From assembly GCF_040954835.1 (NCBI RefSeq), contig NC_090698.1:1796501-1860500 (forward strand): DNA of 64,000 nt. The letters are read 5' to 3'. This document shows, one piece after another, positions 50,174 through 62,249 of the stretch (position 1 is the first letter of the stretch; every line of letters begins with the position of its first letter). A program made the translations under genes and the position numbers. The notes beneath the pieces were generated by a model, which did not search any database, had not been told where the DNA came from, and was given only the letters and a program-made list of their open reading frames with translations. This DNA comes from Lepisosteus oculatus (taxonomy: Eukaryota > Chordata > Actinopteri > Semionotiformes > Lepisosteidae).

Positions 50174-53100
50174 ATGTTTCTTGCTAAAAGGCTGATTGGT
50201 GGCCTCATAGATGTCGTGGGGTAAGAAGCGCCTTTCACACCATCTAGTTTTTCAGGGGCTCGTTCAAATACCAACTGCAGCATCCTGAAACTGAGGCTCG
50301 CAGCTACGGGCACCTTAACGTGTAATTGTGAGCTGTGTTGACACAGTCTGATCACAGCTCTGCTTTCCCCTGGGGCTCCCAGGTGCCTCAGCCAGTGAAG
50401 CTGCTCGCGTAAGGGGGCAGATTCACCCCTGTGTTGGCACGCAGCACCAGAGTCGGAACATTGACACTCTCTCGAAGTGGCGAGTACAGCAGAGGCTGGG
50501 TCAGGCTAGAGTAGGCCAGGACCTAGAGTAGGCCAGGAGCTGGTGGTGGTGAAGTCTGTGACCAGCCATTTCATTCCAGCACATGGCACTCATGGATTCA
50601 ATTCCACATTGAGAGTCTATTAAAAAGGTAAATAATAGGTCATTTAAAGTTTATTAAAAAAATAAATGTAACAGAAAAAAAATCTCAAACTTTTTTTTTC
50701 TTTCAAGATTCAGTAAAAATACAATTTTTGAGAGTAAGAACTTCTGTCCTCTCAAGAGATGACATGCAGTAGGGTGTTCTAAAGCAAGAATAAAGAACTC
50801 ATTTGTATTTGTTTCATTTTTTTACAGGAACATTGACCCCAACCAGTTCCTGCCCTCAGATCCGGTGAGTGAGAGGCAGATACTTTGCGTACTTTATTTA
50901 AATGATCGTTATGAGACCTTCAGAAGGAATAACTTCTGGGGATAGTTTAGGAGCGCGTTTGAATTGCGGACAGAAAGGGCGTGGCATATTGGCTGAGGTT
51001 CGAGCAGGTCGGTTGAGTTGGTGCTGGCGAGGTGTGCCGTCTGACCCTGACCCTGACCCTGACCCTGACCCTGACCCTGACCCTGACCCTGACCCTGACC
51101 CTGACCCTGACCCTGACCCCGTCTCTCTTGCTCTCTGTGCGCAGCCGCCCCCCCGCCGGCCCATGGCGTACGCCGAGCAGAATGAGAGTGATGAGGAGCG
51201 CCAGTTCAGGAAGGTCTTCCAGCAGCTCGCCGGAGATGTAAGGGCTCCAGCTCTATCTCTTCCACACCACTCATGATTTTCTCTTGCCTGTGGCTCTCCA
51301 GCAGTCCGCATGTCTTAACTGATTTGTTCATCTACATAACTAATGAGGCGAAACAGTATACACGTTTGTGGTTGTATTGAAATTTTGGAATGTGAGCAGA
51401 ATGCTTGAATATTGCCACTGCAGGCCAACGGCCAAGGAAAACAAATGTTTATACAGTATGTCCCATGAAACAGCCTCATGCGGCAACCCCCAGGCAAACA
51501 TGGTCAAAGAACTGCAAGCCATTTCTTTATAAATGTGTAGATAACATACACATGGACTGCACTGGTCCTGGAAGGCTGATTTCCTCGGTCACTTCTAAGC
51601 GCAGCCTCCCAAAGAACGGGGAAAGGCTGTTAAATAGATTTCATGAAGCCAGTAGTGAGCTGCAGTAGGTCATTAAGAGCTGAGATGGAACAAAAACCTG
51701 GAAGCCTAGGATTGTCTATCCCTGCTATAGGTATAGACTTATATTGACGCTTCTATCTCATACCGTTACAGGATTGTGAACCTTTCAAGAAATTACAGAA
51801 TTTATCCTTACTTGCCTAATGAACCCAGTTGCTGATTGCAGAATATGACTGTTGATTATGGATAATCCTGGAGAAGAGACTTGCAGTGGAGGTACCAAGG
51901 CTGACCAGCCGCTGGTATAGACATACATACAGCAGAATAAGTAGTTTTATGGCAGGAGTGAAGGAGAGAACGTACTCAAAGTGTAATCGCACTGCTCTGC
52001 TAAAACCTTTAGCTTGTTGGATACAATCAGGAGTTACAAAATATGTATGTTCTGGACATACCTGTAGATTTACTCAAAGAATCCAGAAGTGTTGTCTACT
52101 ATTACAAGATTTCTAGCCAATTTTTATATCAAGGAGCAAAATCAGTTCAGCTTGTTCAGTTTGTGGAGTCTTTTATTACTAAAATACTAAAAAACTCCAG
52201 CTCCCAGGTCACTTCATCAGAAACAACTGCAAATGAGCTGTTGCTGTACTACATCTTGGCCAGTTCCTTATAGTCTGCCCACCTGCTGGTGAACAGTGCA
52301 GCAGGGTTCCACTGCAGTGTGGTACAGCTGCTCCTAGGAACTGCTGAGCTACCCCGTCCTGTTTTGGCTGAGCCTTCAGCTTCCGGAGCTTCCTGACTCA
52401 TTTCATGGGAGTGAGTAAGGGGATAGACATTTGTGCATGTGCTTCTCCTTCGGAGAGAAGGGGAGGGGTGGGGTGGTGACTCAAGTAGGGTGTGAGTAAG
52501 CACCCTTTACAATCCAGTGGCACTCCATTACACAACATGCTTTGCAGAAACCGGTCTCTCATAATTATGGCCTTTTCTCCTCTAGGCTCCTGGGGCTTGA
52601 GTGCAGTAGGTGTGGATGATTAGATTTGTGGAGTGTCTTTATTTTCTTTGTATGGCTCCTTTTCATTTTTACAGTGTGTTAGCAACACCTGGTGGCATCC
52701 GATTATGCAACTCATTTTTGAAGAAGTTTGGCGAAATGCACTTTCTCATGTTGCGGAACTTCTTTTTGAAATTGAGGTCAACGATTCTGTCTACTGCAGC
52801 CTTTCATCCAAAAGCCGTTAATGGATCTTTCATCCTTTGAGTTATGAAATGGCTTACAGCTAGAAGACAAATATGTTTCATTTACTAAGCCAATAACAGT
52901 TTTATGGAATTATAATAAGGAAAGTGCCAATTCAAGCATGCCGAGCTGTTGTATGATACAAATTCTCTTCTTATTCAAGTTTACTGCATAGGAGATCTTG
53001 TTTTCTCTATTTATTCACAGGTTTCAATATTCTAAAAGTATTTGAAAGTTTTAGCTGTTTTGAACCAGATCTGTTCTTTCTTTCTAAATGTAGCTGGCTC

Positions 53101-56100
53101 ATTTTAAATTTGAGCTTTTCATCTGGTATAAAATGTTATAAAATGGTGTGCAGTTACTGTCTAGAGTCTATGAGCTAAGTGGAGAAAGGTGACAGTTAAA
53201 AATGACTCTCTATCATCAAATAACATACATCCCCTTTGTATGCATAGTGTTTCTGTGACTATGCTATAAATATCAGCTTAATGCGTGTTAGTCTGCATCA
53301 GTCCCTGCATATATCACTTGACCAAGGTGAGAGATATGTTACTGTCTCCTTTGTTTTATGCTTGAAGTTTTTCTACAATTGCTTTAACTCTCCAACATGA
53401 CTGCTTGCTTCACCATAGCAGTACTTCTGTAGCTTCTATGGCTGTTTTCCATGCACATTTAAGAAACTGAGTATTTGGTGTGGTGGATAAATATTATTTG
53501 TATTATTTTTCTTTGCAGGACATGGAGGTGAGCCCTAACGAGCTGATGAACATACTCAACAAGATCATCTCCAGACGTAAGTCTTTGTTTTCCATTCAGG
53601 TTAGACCAGGGTAGGTTGGAGAGAAGCTACACCCTGTCCTGTCCGAGTGTGTTTAACTTCCAGAACGCGTTAGAGGGTCTAATCCACTTCAAACCTCTTA
53701 AAGAGGTTCATGTGCATGCATAAAGTTTCTTGCCTTATGGTCTCTATATAACATGTTTTGTTTTCATCACAACTGTTAAGAGCTTAGCGATCAAGCCATC
53801 TGTCTGGTTGCCACCATGAGGTTTAGAATTCCTATTTACACCAGATCTACTTCCCTGGGAGAGATGGCAATGAGGAGGCGACAGGTCTGTGTGGGGCTCA
53901 GCTGGGTGACAGGGATGCTTGATTCTCTATTTTCAGATGGAGATCTCAAGACGGATGGCTTCAGCATCGAGTCCTGCAGGAGCATGGTGGCTGTGATGGA
54001 TGTATCCTTACAGCATTGCCTCGATTTAAGCTCTCAAAATAGAGGGAGGCGGGTTGTTTAAAAAACAAAAAAATATGGTCACTTTAGGATTAAGTTTTCT
54101 AAAGACGGTAGTCTTTTTACCAGCTTGTGGTATTTTTGTATGCAGCTGCAAACTTGGGTTCCTTAACCCCGATTTCCAGAGCGATTCTTCAGGCAAACTG
54201 GGCTTCCATGAGTTCAAGCACCTGTGGAACAACATCAAGAAGTGGCAGGTGATGGCCGCACTGCAGGGGGCGCTCTATCGGTGTTGTGTATATTTGCTGC
54301 AGGAGGATAAGCACGCGTACGCAAATCCTTTAGAGCCCCGGCGAAATAAAATCCGCTGCCATGGTGTCCAAATCATGCATCAAGGACAAAAACGGCAGAC
54401 ATTCCCATCTGGCAGCTTGACCTTGAGTCATGCAGGAGGATTGTTCGTCTTATCTCTGACACTCTGTGCAGTAATGCTGGATGCCTCGAGTACCCACTGA
54501 GTGACACATGCATTCTACACACAGCTCAATTTCAGTGCAGAGATGGTCATTCAAGAAATGAGGCACAGACGTGTTGTGATTACAGTCACAGCCATATCAC
54601 CCTGCAGCTCACACCTGGCCACCTACTGAAGCTAAGCAGGAGTGAGCCTAGTCAGTACTTGGATGGGAGACCTCCTGGGAAAAAACTAAGGTAGCTGCTG
54701 GAAGATGTGTTAGTGGTGCCAGCAGGGGGCGCTCACCCTGCAGTCCATGTGGGTCCTAATGCCCCAGTATAGTGACGGGGACACTATACTGTAAAAAGGC
54801 GCCGTCCTTTGGATGAGACGTAAAACCGAGGTCCTGACTGTTGGGATTAAAAATCCCAGGGCGTTTCTCGAAAAGAGCAGGGGTGTTACCCCAGTGTCCT
54901 GGCCTAATTTCCCATTGTCCCTTACCAGTCATGGCCTCCTAATAATCCCCATCTATAAAACTGGCTTCATCACTCTGCTCTCCTCCCCACTGAGAGCTGA
55001 TGTATGGTGGGTGTCCAGGTGGGGGTACACACTGGTTGTGGTGGAGGGGATCCCCATTACCTGTAAAGGGCTTTGAGTGGAGTGTCCAGAAAAGTTCTGA
55101 AATGACCTGAAACCTGAAATGACCACAAACTCACAGAACTGCAGCTGTGTTCACATTGATGCTGCCAAGCCACTGCAGATCTTTAACACTTGTGCTCCAC
55201 ACAACCCTTAAAATCCTCTGTGAAGGAAACGGTCACAGACAACAGTGCTGACCAACCGTCTTGCGTGTGAAAGATGTTGTTCTCCCCTGCTTCCTCACTG
55301 AGGTAGATGTCATGTTTTTACAGGCAATCTACAAGCAGTATGATGCTGACAGATCCGGTCTCATCAGTGCTAATGAGCTTCCCGCAGCTTTCAAAGCTGC
55401 AGGTAAGGGCTGACACGGCATGAAGCCTCCCGTTTCCTTGTGGGGAAAAAATGATGGCTATTTCAAGCTGCTGCATCACATGCATTTTAGGAATTATCCA
55501 GCGGCCATATCACTCTGCAACTCACAACTGGCAGCCCCCTGGAGCTCAGCTGGTGTGAGCCTGGTCAGTACCTGGATGGGAGACTCCTGGGAAAGCAGAG
55601 GCTGCTGCTGGAAGAGGTGTTAGTGGGGCCAGCAGGGGGCGCTCACCCTGCGGTCCATGTGGGTCCTAATGCCCCAGTATAGTGATGGGAACACTATACT
55701 GTTAATGGGCGCTGTCCTTTGGATGAGATATAAAACCGGGGTCCTGACTCTCTGTGGTCATTAAAAATCCCAGGGCGTTTCTCAAAAAGAGTAGGAGTGT
55801 AACCCCGGCGTCCTGGCCAAATTTCCCATTGGCCCTTACCAATCATGGCCTCCTAATAATCCCCATCTATGAATTGGCTACATTACTCTGTTCTCCTCCC
55901 CACTGAGAGCTGGTGTGTGGGGAGGATTCTGGCGCACTATGGCTGCCGTCGCATCATCCTGGTGGGGCTGCACACTGGTGGTGGTGGAGGGGATCCCCAT
56001 TACCTGGAAAGTGCTTTGAGTGGAGTGTCCAGCAAAGCACTATGTAAATTATTATTATTATTAATTATTACTTTTTGAAGCATAAAAAAGGATGTGTAGG

Positions 56101-58722
56101 AGGATGGGGGACAGGAGGCCAGTGAGAACTTTGTTTCATTTAACATAATCTCCTTCCAGGACATTGTTGTGTGGCACTTCTCATGTGCTGTTAGTGTTAT
56201 TGCCTTGGGTCATGTACTTGTCCTTACTTACCTGAATAAAGCTTTGCAAACTATGCAAAAGCGCTTTGGGATATAAGGCAGTATACAAATGCAAGTTATT
56301 GTTATTAAATTGTCTTCAATAAGTGCCTCTGCATCACGAGGCCATCAGTAATACTGAAGGAATCCTTAATGAGGACAATGTCTGATAAGTATGACAACAA
56401 CACAGTGTATTCATTTTAACAAGGGAAGCTCTATGATCTGGGCAGCGGGTGCTGTCTCAATAATCAATTGATTGTCTGAGGCACACTGCTGTGCAGAAGA
56501 AGTTTGCATTTTTCTGCTCTTTTAAGAAGAAGCACAATTCTATGGTGGTTTTGTATTTATACTTTAGCAATTGTGCTGAAAGCTAAGATAATCCTGATCT
56601 GTATTTTGTGCTGCAAAATACATCTTTCTAACTTTGTGAATATGTCAAGTGGAACGATGTTACCCGAGAGTGAGTCAGTGAGATATGATAGGTGAAAGTA
56701 ATGGATTAGGTATTCTGTCACCTAATATTTATTGTTCTTGCCTAGTTTACCCTGAGTTGTTCTGCTCAGGTTTCTGAATATTCGGACATTGCCGATTTGA
56801 GTTTTGTTTTTACTAAGTGCATTAATAAAAATCCAAACAGTTGGAATAGCATAAAACACTATAAGATGTTTTGGGCTAATAGTTAAGGCTATAGAACGTT
56901 CTAACTTCACTAACTCCAGCTGTGTGGAGAATATGCACTATATGTTAACAAAAAAAGTAGCCTTAAACTGAATTGTTAATCAAATGCAAATCTGGTTTCT
57001 TGCTAATTCTTTCTTCTTGTCCTGTTTATAAATGAAATATTTAACTTTTGAAAAGAATGTTAGCTTCAAATGTTCCAAATGTAACTTCTGAAGTGATAAA
57101 ACAATGAGGTTCTGCATTACGATTTGCAGTAACAAACGAAAAGCAGCGCAGATCGGGACACAGAAATTGAGGGGAGAACTGACAAGGGGAAATCTACCCC
57201 TTTTACTGCAGCTCCCCTGTTGTAACTTCTGGTTGTGCCCGAGATGGCTAAGACCTGTACAGAGGTGTGGATGTAGAGCTGAGCTGATCTTCGTTCTTCT
57301 ACCGTTTGCAAAGGCTGAGCAATCCTTGCACATGACTCTAAACCTGCAGCTGAGAATGAGCTTGTGCAAAAAGAGGAATAGCTGTGCTGAAACGCTGAAC
57401 CTGCAGCTGCAGCATCCCCCAGCCCTCCTGTTACTCCTCGGTTTGAAAGGAAACCGCTGCGTCTCTGTTCTGCACGAGAAGGGAAACCAGGGCTCGCCGG
57501 GGAAGCCCTGATGAGTTCGTCGCTAACGAGCTGTCCCCTGTCCCCTCCCCCACACGCAGGCTTCCCTCTCAACGACCAGCTCTTCCAGATGATCACCCGC
57601 CGCTACAGCGACGACAACGGGAACATGGACTTCGACAACTACATCGGCTGTCTGGTGCGGCTGGACGCCATGTGCCGTGAGTACCGAGGCCTCTCTCCGC
57701 CGGGCGCCGCACGGCCAGGCCCGGGGCACAACCGCACAGGACTCCAGCTGCTCCAGAGTTGCTCAGGCTAGAGAGAAGGAACACATGACATATTCCTCGT
57801 CCAGGATGGCAGCATTCTGCTGAAGACTCCTCCATTGCACAAGAGTGCAGAGGGAGTGTAATTCATGAACACTGGCCACTGAACCCGTCGCTCTCACCTG
57901 ATCAAAGGCACTGAAGAGGGTTTGACAGTACGGTGCACGGTATCTTTTTGCCGCTGTCTTGTGACTGTGTTTTGTTTTCCCATGCTCTGGGTTGGCAGTT
58001 GCTCTCAACACCTGGAATCCAGCAGTTTTTTTTTTTTTGTATCTCCTTAAGTCATTAACAGCCCTGCCCCTGGCAGAAGGGTGAAACTCATTTACATTAG
58101 GTTTGACAGAGCAAGTGGTCCATTCTCCACAGCCATCAGCTACTGGAGATTCAAAAAGACCCAGAAAAGCAGCTGGATATATTTCAATGTACAGTTCGTG
58201 AAGGACCTGTCTAGGAGGAGGGGTGAATACACTTCTTAAACATTAGAAAAACCCAGGAGATGCTTCGTGGCGGTTTTTTCTGTTGCTTTTATTTTACCAT
58301 TTCAGCAAAGTGTGCCATTTGGAGATTTTAAATAATGTTACCATTTTGTAATTTCAGGTGCATTCAAAACCCTGGACAAGGATGATAATGGAATCATTAA
58401 AGTCAATATTCAGGAGGTAAATATGCTATGTCAGTGACCGGTGATACAGTATGCCCTTGATATTGACCTTGTTACTCTTCAAATTCCTTCAGCTTCACTT
58501 TCCACTGTTCAAGGTATTTTCAAGCAGTTTTTCTCGTCAATGTCAATGTTGTCCTGCATGTCCACAAAGAACACCTGCAAACACAGAGAATATGAGCGGA
58601 CAGTAAAACTCCAACAGCACAAATTTCTTTAAGAAGTCTCTGTACCAGAAGATGGTGTGCGCAGAGCTAACATCTGTTTTTTTTCCCATTTTCAGTGGCT
58701 GCAGCTGACAATGTATTCTTGA
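50174..58722 (+). CDS. capns1: Calpain small regulatory subunit 1 (CAPNS1), 216 aa
   Basis: Regulatory partner of the calcium-dependent proteases calpain-1 and -2, binding their penta-EF-hand domain. Coding exons: 50174-50220, 50828-50864, 51145-51237, 53519-53576, 53937-54001, 54180-54248, 55324-55402, 57560-57676, 58358-58416 and 58696-58722 (TGA). All are GT-AG with matching phases. The protein starts MFLAKRLIGGLIDVVGNIDP, then a proline-rich linker (DPPPPRRP) and five EF-hands. Loops visible: DSDSSGKLGFHE (100-111), DADRSGLISANE (130-141), SDDNGNMDFDN (from 166) and the C-terminal dimerisation EF5 DKDDNGIIKVNIQE (195-208). It ends WLQLTMYS as in mammals. Human CAPNS1 is 268 residues; the difference is the glycine-rich N-terminus, absent here. 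The ATG follows an acceptor at 50122 (TTTGTTCCCAG). Confidence 0.97.
51041..51118 (+). repeat. (CTGACC)13 hexamer array at a CAPNS1 3' splice site
   Basis: Thirteen perfect CTGACC units lie in the intron before exon 51145-51237, followed by CCGTCTCTCTTGCTCTCTGT and GCGCAG. Each unit contains CTGAC, a strong match to the vertebrate branch-point consensus. The last branch A (51116) is 28 bases from the AG. The unit can also be read as a CCCTGA telomere-variant hexamer. Confidence 0.97.
54591..55101 (+). mobile_element. 5S rRNA-derived SINE (SINE3-like), near full length
   Basis: The head resembles 5S rRNA: GCCATATCACCCTGC, then GAAGCTAAGCAGG, then TACTTGGATGGGAGACC, which correspond to its start, box A and box C of the internal polymerase III promoter. 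A unique body follows (CCAGCAGGGGGCGCTCACCC, CACTATACTGT, CTTTGGATGAGACGTAAAAC). The tail is shared with LINE-like ends (GGGCTTTGAGTGGAGTGTCC). It lies in the CAPNS1 intron between exons 54180-54248 and 55324-55402. Confidence 0.9.
54719..54733 (+). promoter_or_regulatory. CTCF-like motif in SINE copy 1
   Basis: CCAGCAGGGGGCGCT fits every position of the CTCF core consensus CCASYAGRKGGCRS. It is part of the SINE body. Occupancy is unknown. Confidence 0.5.
55500..56070 (+). mobile_element. 5S rRNA-derived SINE (SINE3-like), second full copy
   Basis: Same family and orientation as 54591-55101, in the next CAPNS1 intron. The 5S-like head is more diverged (GCCATATCACTCTGC, CAGTACCTGGATGGGAGAC). 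The body is complete, including a segment (GGCGCACTATGGCTGCCGTC) that is missing from the first copy. It ends in ATT repeats. Confidence 0.9.
55629..55643 (+). promoter_or_regulatory. CTCF-like motif in SINE copy 2
   Basis: The identical CCAGCAGGGGGCGCT occurs at the same place in the second SINE copy and in the same orientation, 910 bases downstream of the first. Confidence 0.5.
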
Positions 58723-58896
58723 ACAGCGACGCAGATACAGTGCCTGCACAGAAAGAAGCCATAGAACCAACCCACCCTCTGTGTAACTGCCCTGTGCCAC
58801 ATTACAACCTGCAATGTGCTTAACACCAGCTCCTGGCCCTCTCACCTGTACTGTGCATGTATACTCATACCTAGTGGCAGATGTAGTTTAAAACCA

Positions 58897-58902
58897 TTAA
58901 AG
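58897..58902 (+). terminator. capns1: Poly(A) signal of CAPNS1
   Basis: ATTAAA lies 175 bases after the stop codon and is followed by a T-rich stretch, consistent with a short 3' UTR ending near 58920. Confidence 0.6.
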
Positions 58903-59055
58903 CTTTTTTTTTTCTTATTTTAACTGGCTTATTTGGAGGAGGTCCAGAAACATTAGAGACGTTGTGTTTTGTAAATGATGACATTGTTTTGAAAATAGAT
59001 TTAGTGGAGGGTTTCCAGTTTTTTTTTTACTTAAAGCTTAATGAGCTCTTTACAG

Positions 59056-59343
59056 CAGGGGGTGTCGAACTCCTTCTTGGAAGGCCCGGTGCTTTGTTCT
59101 AGTGGACGTAGTGGATTCAGGTGTGTAATTAGACCATTTCCAACATGGCCCCAGAGTGTCTACAAAGTTTTATAGGTAATTGAGCTTTGAATGGAGTGAA
59201 CGTTTTATCAACTGTAAAAGACCTTAAACATCCTATACTGTACGTGTTAAGTAAAAAATAATTAAGGTGTTTGATTGATAACTTAGGTTGGAACAAAACC
59301 CCAAAGACACTAGGCCCTCCAGGACCTGAGTCTGACACCCCTG
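59056..59343. mobile_element. MITE with CAGGGGTGTC terminal inverted repeats
   Basis: The left end CAGGGGGTGTCGAACTCC and the reverse complement of the right end, CAGGGGTGTCAGACTCAGG, match. The match continues into GGCC and TTTGTTC blocks, giving a 288-base noncoding element. No clear target-site duplication could be assigned; TACA occurs on both sides. Confidence 0.8.
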
Positions 59344-60159
59344 TACACTCCTGCTGTCCAGACAAGCCTGTGTGTCCTGTCTCATTCCTGTGCTGTTCGC
59401 TACAGAGTGCCTCCTGAAATGGCTTTTGTTCTGACCTCGGCAGCTGCAGTGCTCAGTTCTAGCAGTAGGTGGCCACCTTGCACAAGAGCAGCAACTGTTC
59501 TGGATTTCAGCTGCTTGAGCATTGGCTGTTCTTCTAACTCCGTCCAGTAGAGAGAGAAGTTTTGTAAAATACCTTTTTTTTTCCAATTATTATTTTACAT
59601 TAAGTGTAAGAGGAGTCTCAGTTATTAAAAAAGGATGATTATCAGTTGCTACCCTTCCAGTTTCTTTAGCCCAGTGGTGTACTGCTCCAGACCAAGAGGT
59701 TCCACTTCTGTTCCCCGGCTTCCCCGGCCTGGTCGTAGCTTAAGGGCACCAGTTTCTAGTTTGACAGGTGATGATTTGAAGTGGCTCTAGCCCTCGAAGA
59801 CTGGAGCTGTGCCCTGTGCCTTCCTTTCTTGCAGCGGTTCCCAGTCCTGGTCCTGGTGACCCACACACCTGCTGGGTTTCATCCCAGCCCACCTTCATTA
59901 GATCACTGAAGCCTTAATTGATCTAGGAAGTTGCTTTGTTGAGATAGTATACTCTAGTGACAAGTTTGGAAATTAATTTCACAAAATGAATGTTTGGAGC
60001 TCGTGTTGAATGTAGAGCTCAAGCATGTTGAAGAGCTGGGGATTGATTTGCGAATTGGGTAAAAGGTGGACAGTAGCCCTTTCACTGTTACCCACAAATA
60101 CACCCATATGTTAGACCTTATTCTAACATAACTATTATAAAAAAGTCTGCAAAGGAACA

Positions 60160-60250
60160 GGTAACGGGTTTATTCCAGGCTGAAAAGAAAGGAAATGCAG
60201 CATTTTGGCTGTGGAGCCTTCTTCAGGTATATACATCTTCAGATATACGT
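60160..60250 (-). mobile_element. Retroelement tail fragment
   Basis: On the - strand it reads CTGAAGAAGGCTCCACAGCC, then TTTCAGCCTGGAATAAACCC, a common fish repeat end. Only the tail is present. Confidence 0.5.
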
Positions 60251-60359
60251 AAAAAAAAAGTATGTATATCATTTCTATGACCTTTCACCAACAGATTGAA
60301 ACTAGTTTAAACTTCCAAGTGCTAAACTAGATATGTTACTAAAATTAAAACTAAAGTAA

Positions 60360-60700
60360 GTGTCAGTTACAGAGGTGTAGTGGTGCTGCCCCTCAGTGCC
60401 GGGGCCCTGGGTTCGATTTCTGATGCTGTCTGCGTGGAGTCTCTATGTTCTCCCCGTGTTCACATGTGCTCTGGTGGGTACTGGTGTGTTAATTGGCTGC
60501 TGGGAATTTTGGCTCTGGTGCGAGCGCGTGGGTGTTTGTGTCCGTGTGTGTGTGACCCGTGATGGACTGGTGTCCCGACCGTGGTGTGCCGTGCCTTGAG
60601 CCCGTTGCTTGCTGGGGCCCTGATTTGGATAAAGCGGTCAGAAAACGTGTGGATGGAGTGAGGAATAAGGAGCGGGCTAGACAGAGCCAACTACAAACAG
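60360..60700 (+). mobile_element. tRNA/V-SINE-like element, forward copy
   Basis: A GGGTTCGATTT B-box-like tRNA segment is followed by GGAGTCTCTATGTTCTCCCC, a GTGTGTGTG stretch, GATGGACTGGTGTCCCGACC, and a tail GGATAAAGCGGTCAGAAAAC. This is the order expected of this SINE family. It is the forward counterpart of 6440-6735. Confidence 0.75.
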
Positions 60701-61835
60701 AGCTGAACGGCACTTCGGATCCCTGCCCGACACCAGCTGCCCGGCGGCCGTGACCTCCACGCCAGTTCGCAGTTTTCCATCTCCGGGAAACAAAACCGGA
60801 AAGAATCTGCGTTTTACGAGTATCGATATCGATATCAGAAAGGTGTGACGAACAGGTGAACGCGAAGTGGACAGCAGTAGCGATGGAGTGTTTTCCATGA
60901 ATGGCAGAACTCCGTGAGAGCAGCAGGTACAGTTTAGAGTCGCAGGCGCGCATGAAGCCGCGCACACGCAGCGAGAGGGACTTTCCGCACAGCACAGCTG
61001 TCGCCGAGCGGCGCCGGAGCCCTTTCTGGTGTCGTAAAGGTCACCTTTTAAGCGAGCACCGATCAGAAAACCCTTTACCCATTGAAGACGAGGCACTGCC
61101 CACTTCAGTTTGTAAATGCAGCGGCTGTTTGGCGGTCTACGTGACTCTGACGACAGTTCCTGTTTCAATAAGACCCAAAAGCAGACCGCGCTATTAGCTC
61201 AGTTCCAGTCCCTGACGGCGTGATGCTCGGCTGTTCAGGAAAAGATAAGGACCTATATTAAAACAGACTCTGGGCTCTGATTGCTGTCTAATCTCCTGAA
61301 TCCTAAGAGTTCAATTCTTTCCATGTTGAGTCATGATTGATGACGCGCGTTCACACACACTTCGGGCCGCCGTTTACAATGAGCCTTTTTGTCTTTTGTG
61401 TCAGTCCAGGAGCAGACAGGAAAAGTTGTTTTATATATATATTTCAAATACTCTCCATATACACACTGTAACGTGCAAACAGTTAATAACTTGTGATTGC
61501 CAAAGCATGTGAAAAATATTCAGCGTTGAAAATAATGCGACGGAATGAAAAAACGAAAAACGTCTATATTGTAATCTTTCATTTGTTATCTCCAGCGACT
61601 TCTGCCATCGCAGGACTGGCCACGCCTTTGAACTGAAGACCACGTGAAACTTTTTTTGTTACAGCTTACAGCTGTAAATGATATTAATTATATCATTTCA
61701 ATGCGTGAATAAGAATTATACCGGAGGTTTCTCCAAGGGTAAAATTCGGTTCGGATGGTTTGTACGTGTTGATTATAGCAAATGAGTTTTCTTCACACGA
61801 TGGAGAGCAGGGCGTGACCACAAACTCTCGACTAG

Positions 61836-61915
61836 CTGCTACAGAGCTGCAGGTTCAAATCCCCGCAGGTGGGACACAGGTGTTCTACCCGTGAGCAAAA
61901 CACTTCAGTCAAATA
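61836..61915 (+). mobile_element. tRNA-derived SINE head fragment
   Basis: The stretch ACAGAGCTGCAGGTTCAAAT carries a B-box-like GGTTCAAATCC, with no matching SINE body after it. Confidence 0.4.
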
Positions 61916-62249
61916 TCAACAGGAGCAGCTGTAAATAACAGAACGTCGCGTTACAAAAACATTTCAGCCCAACATATCACTTAAAATCATCTGAACGCGT
62001 GGTTGCCGATTTTTTAACATTACTTTATTAGCCCTATACAATTTCTTGCATTAGGAATTATCTTTTCGCATACCCCAGCTTGCTCTCCATGAGAGACACA
62101 GCACACAGATAGGGAGAGAGCCTGGGATTTAACAGGGTGCAAACACAGTATCCTTTTACAGGCCCTGTAAAGCCCTGAGCGGGACTTCAATTATCGACAA
62201 GACAGCTGCCCACTCAGCTGCACGGGTTTGACCCACAGCCTTGGCACAC

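Noticed and set aside
54241-54280. A third CTCF-like site, CTGCAGGGGGCGCT
   Set aside because: The first bases do not fit the core consensus, and it is not in a SINE copy.
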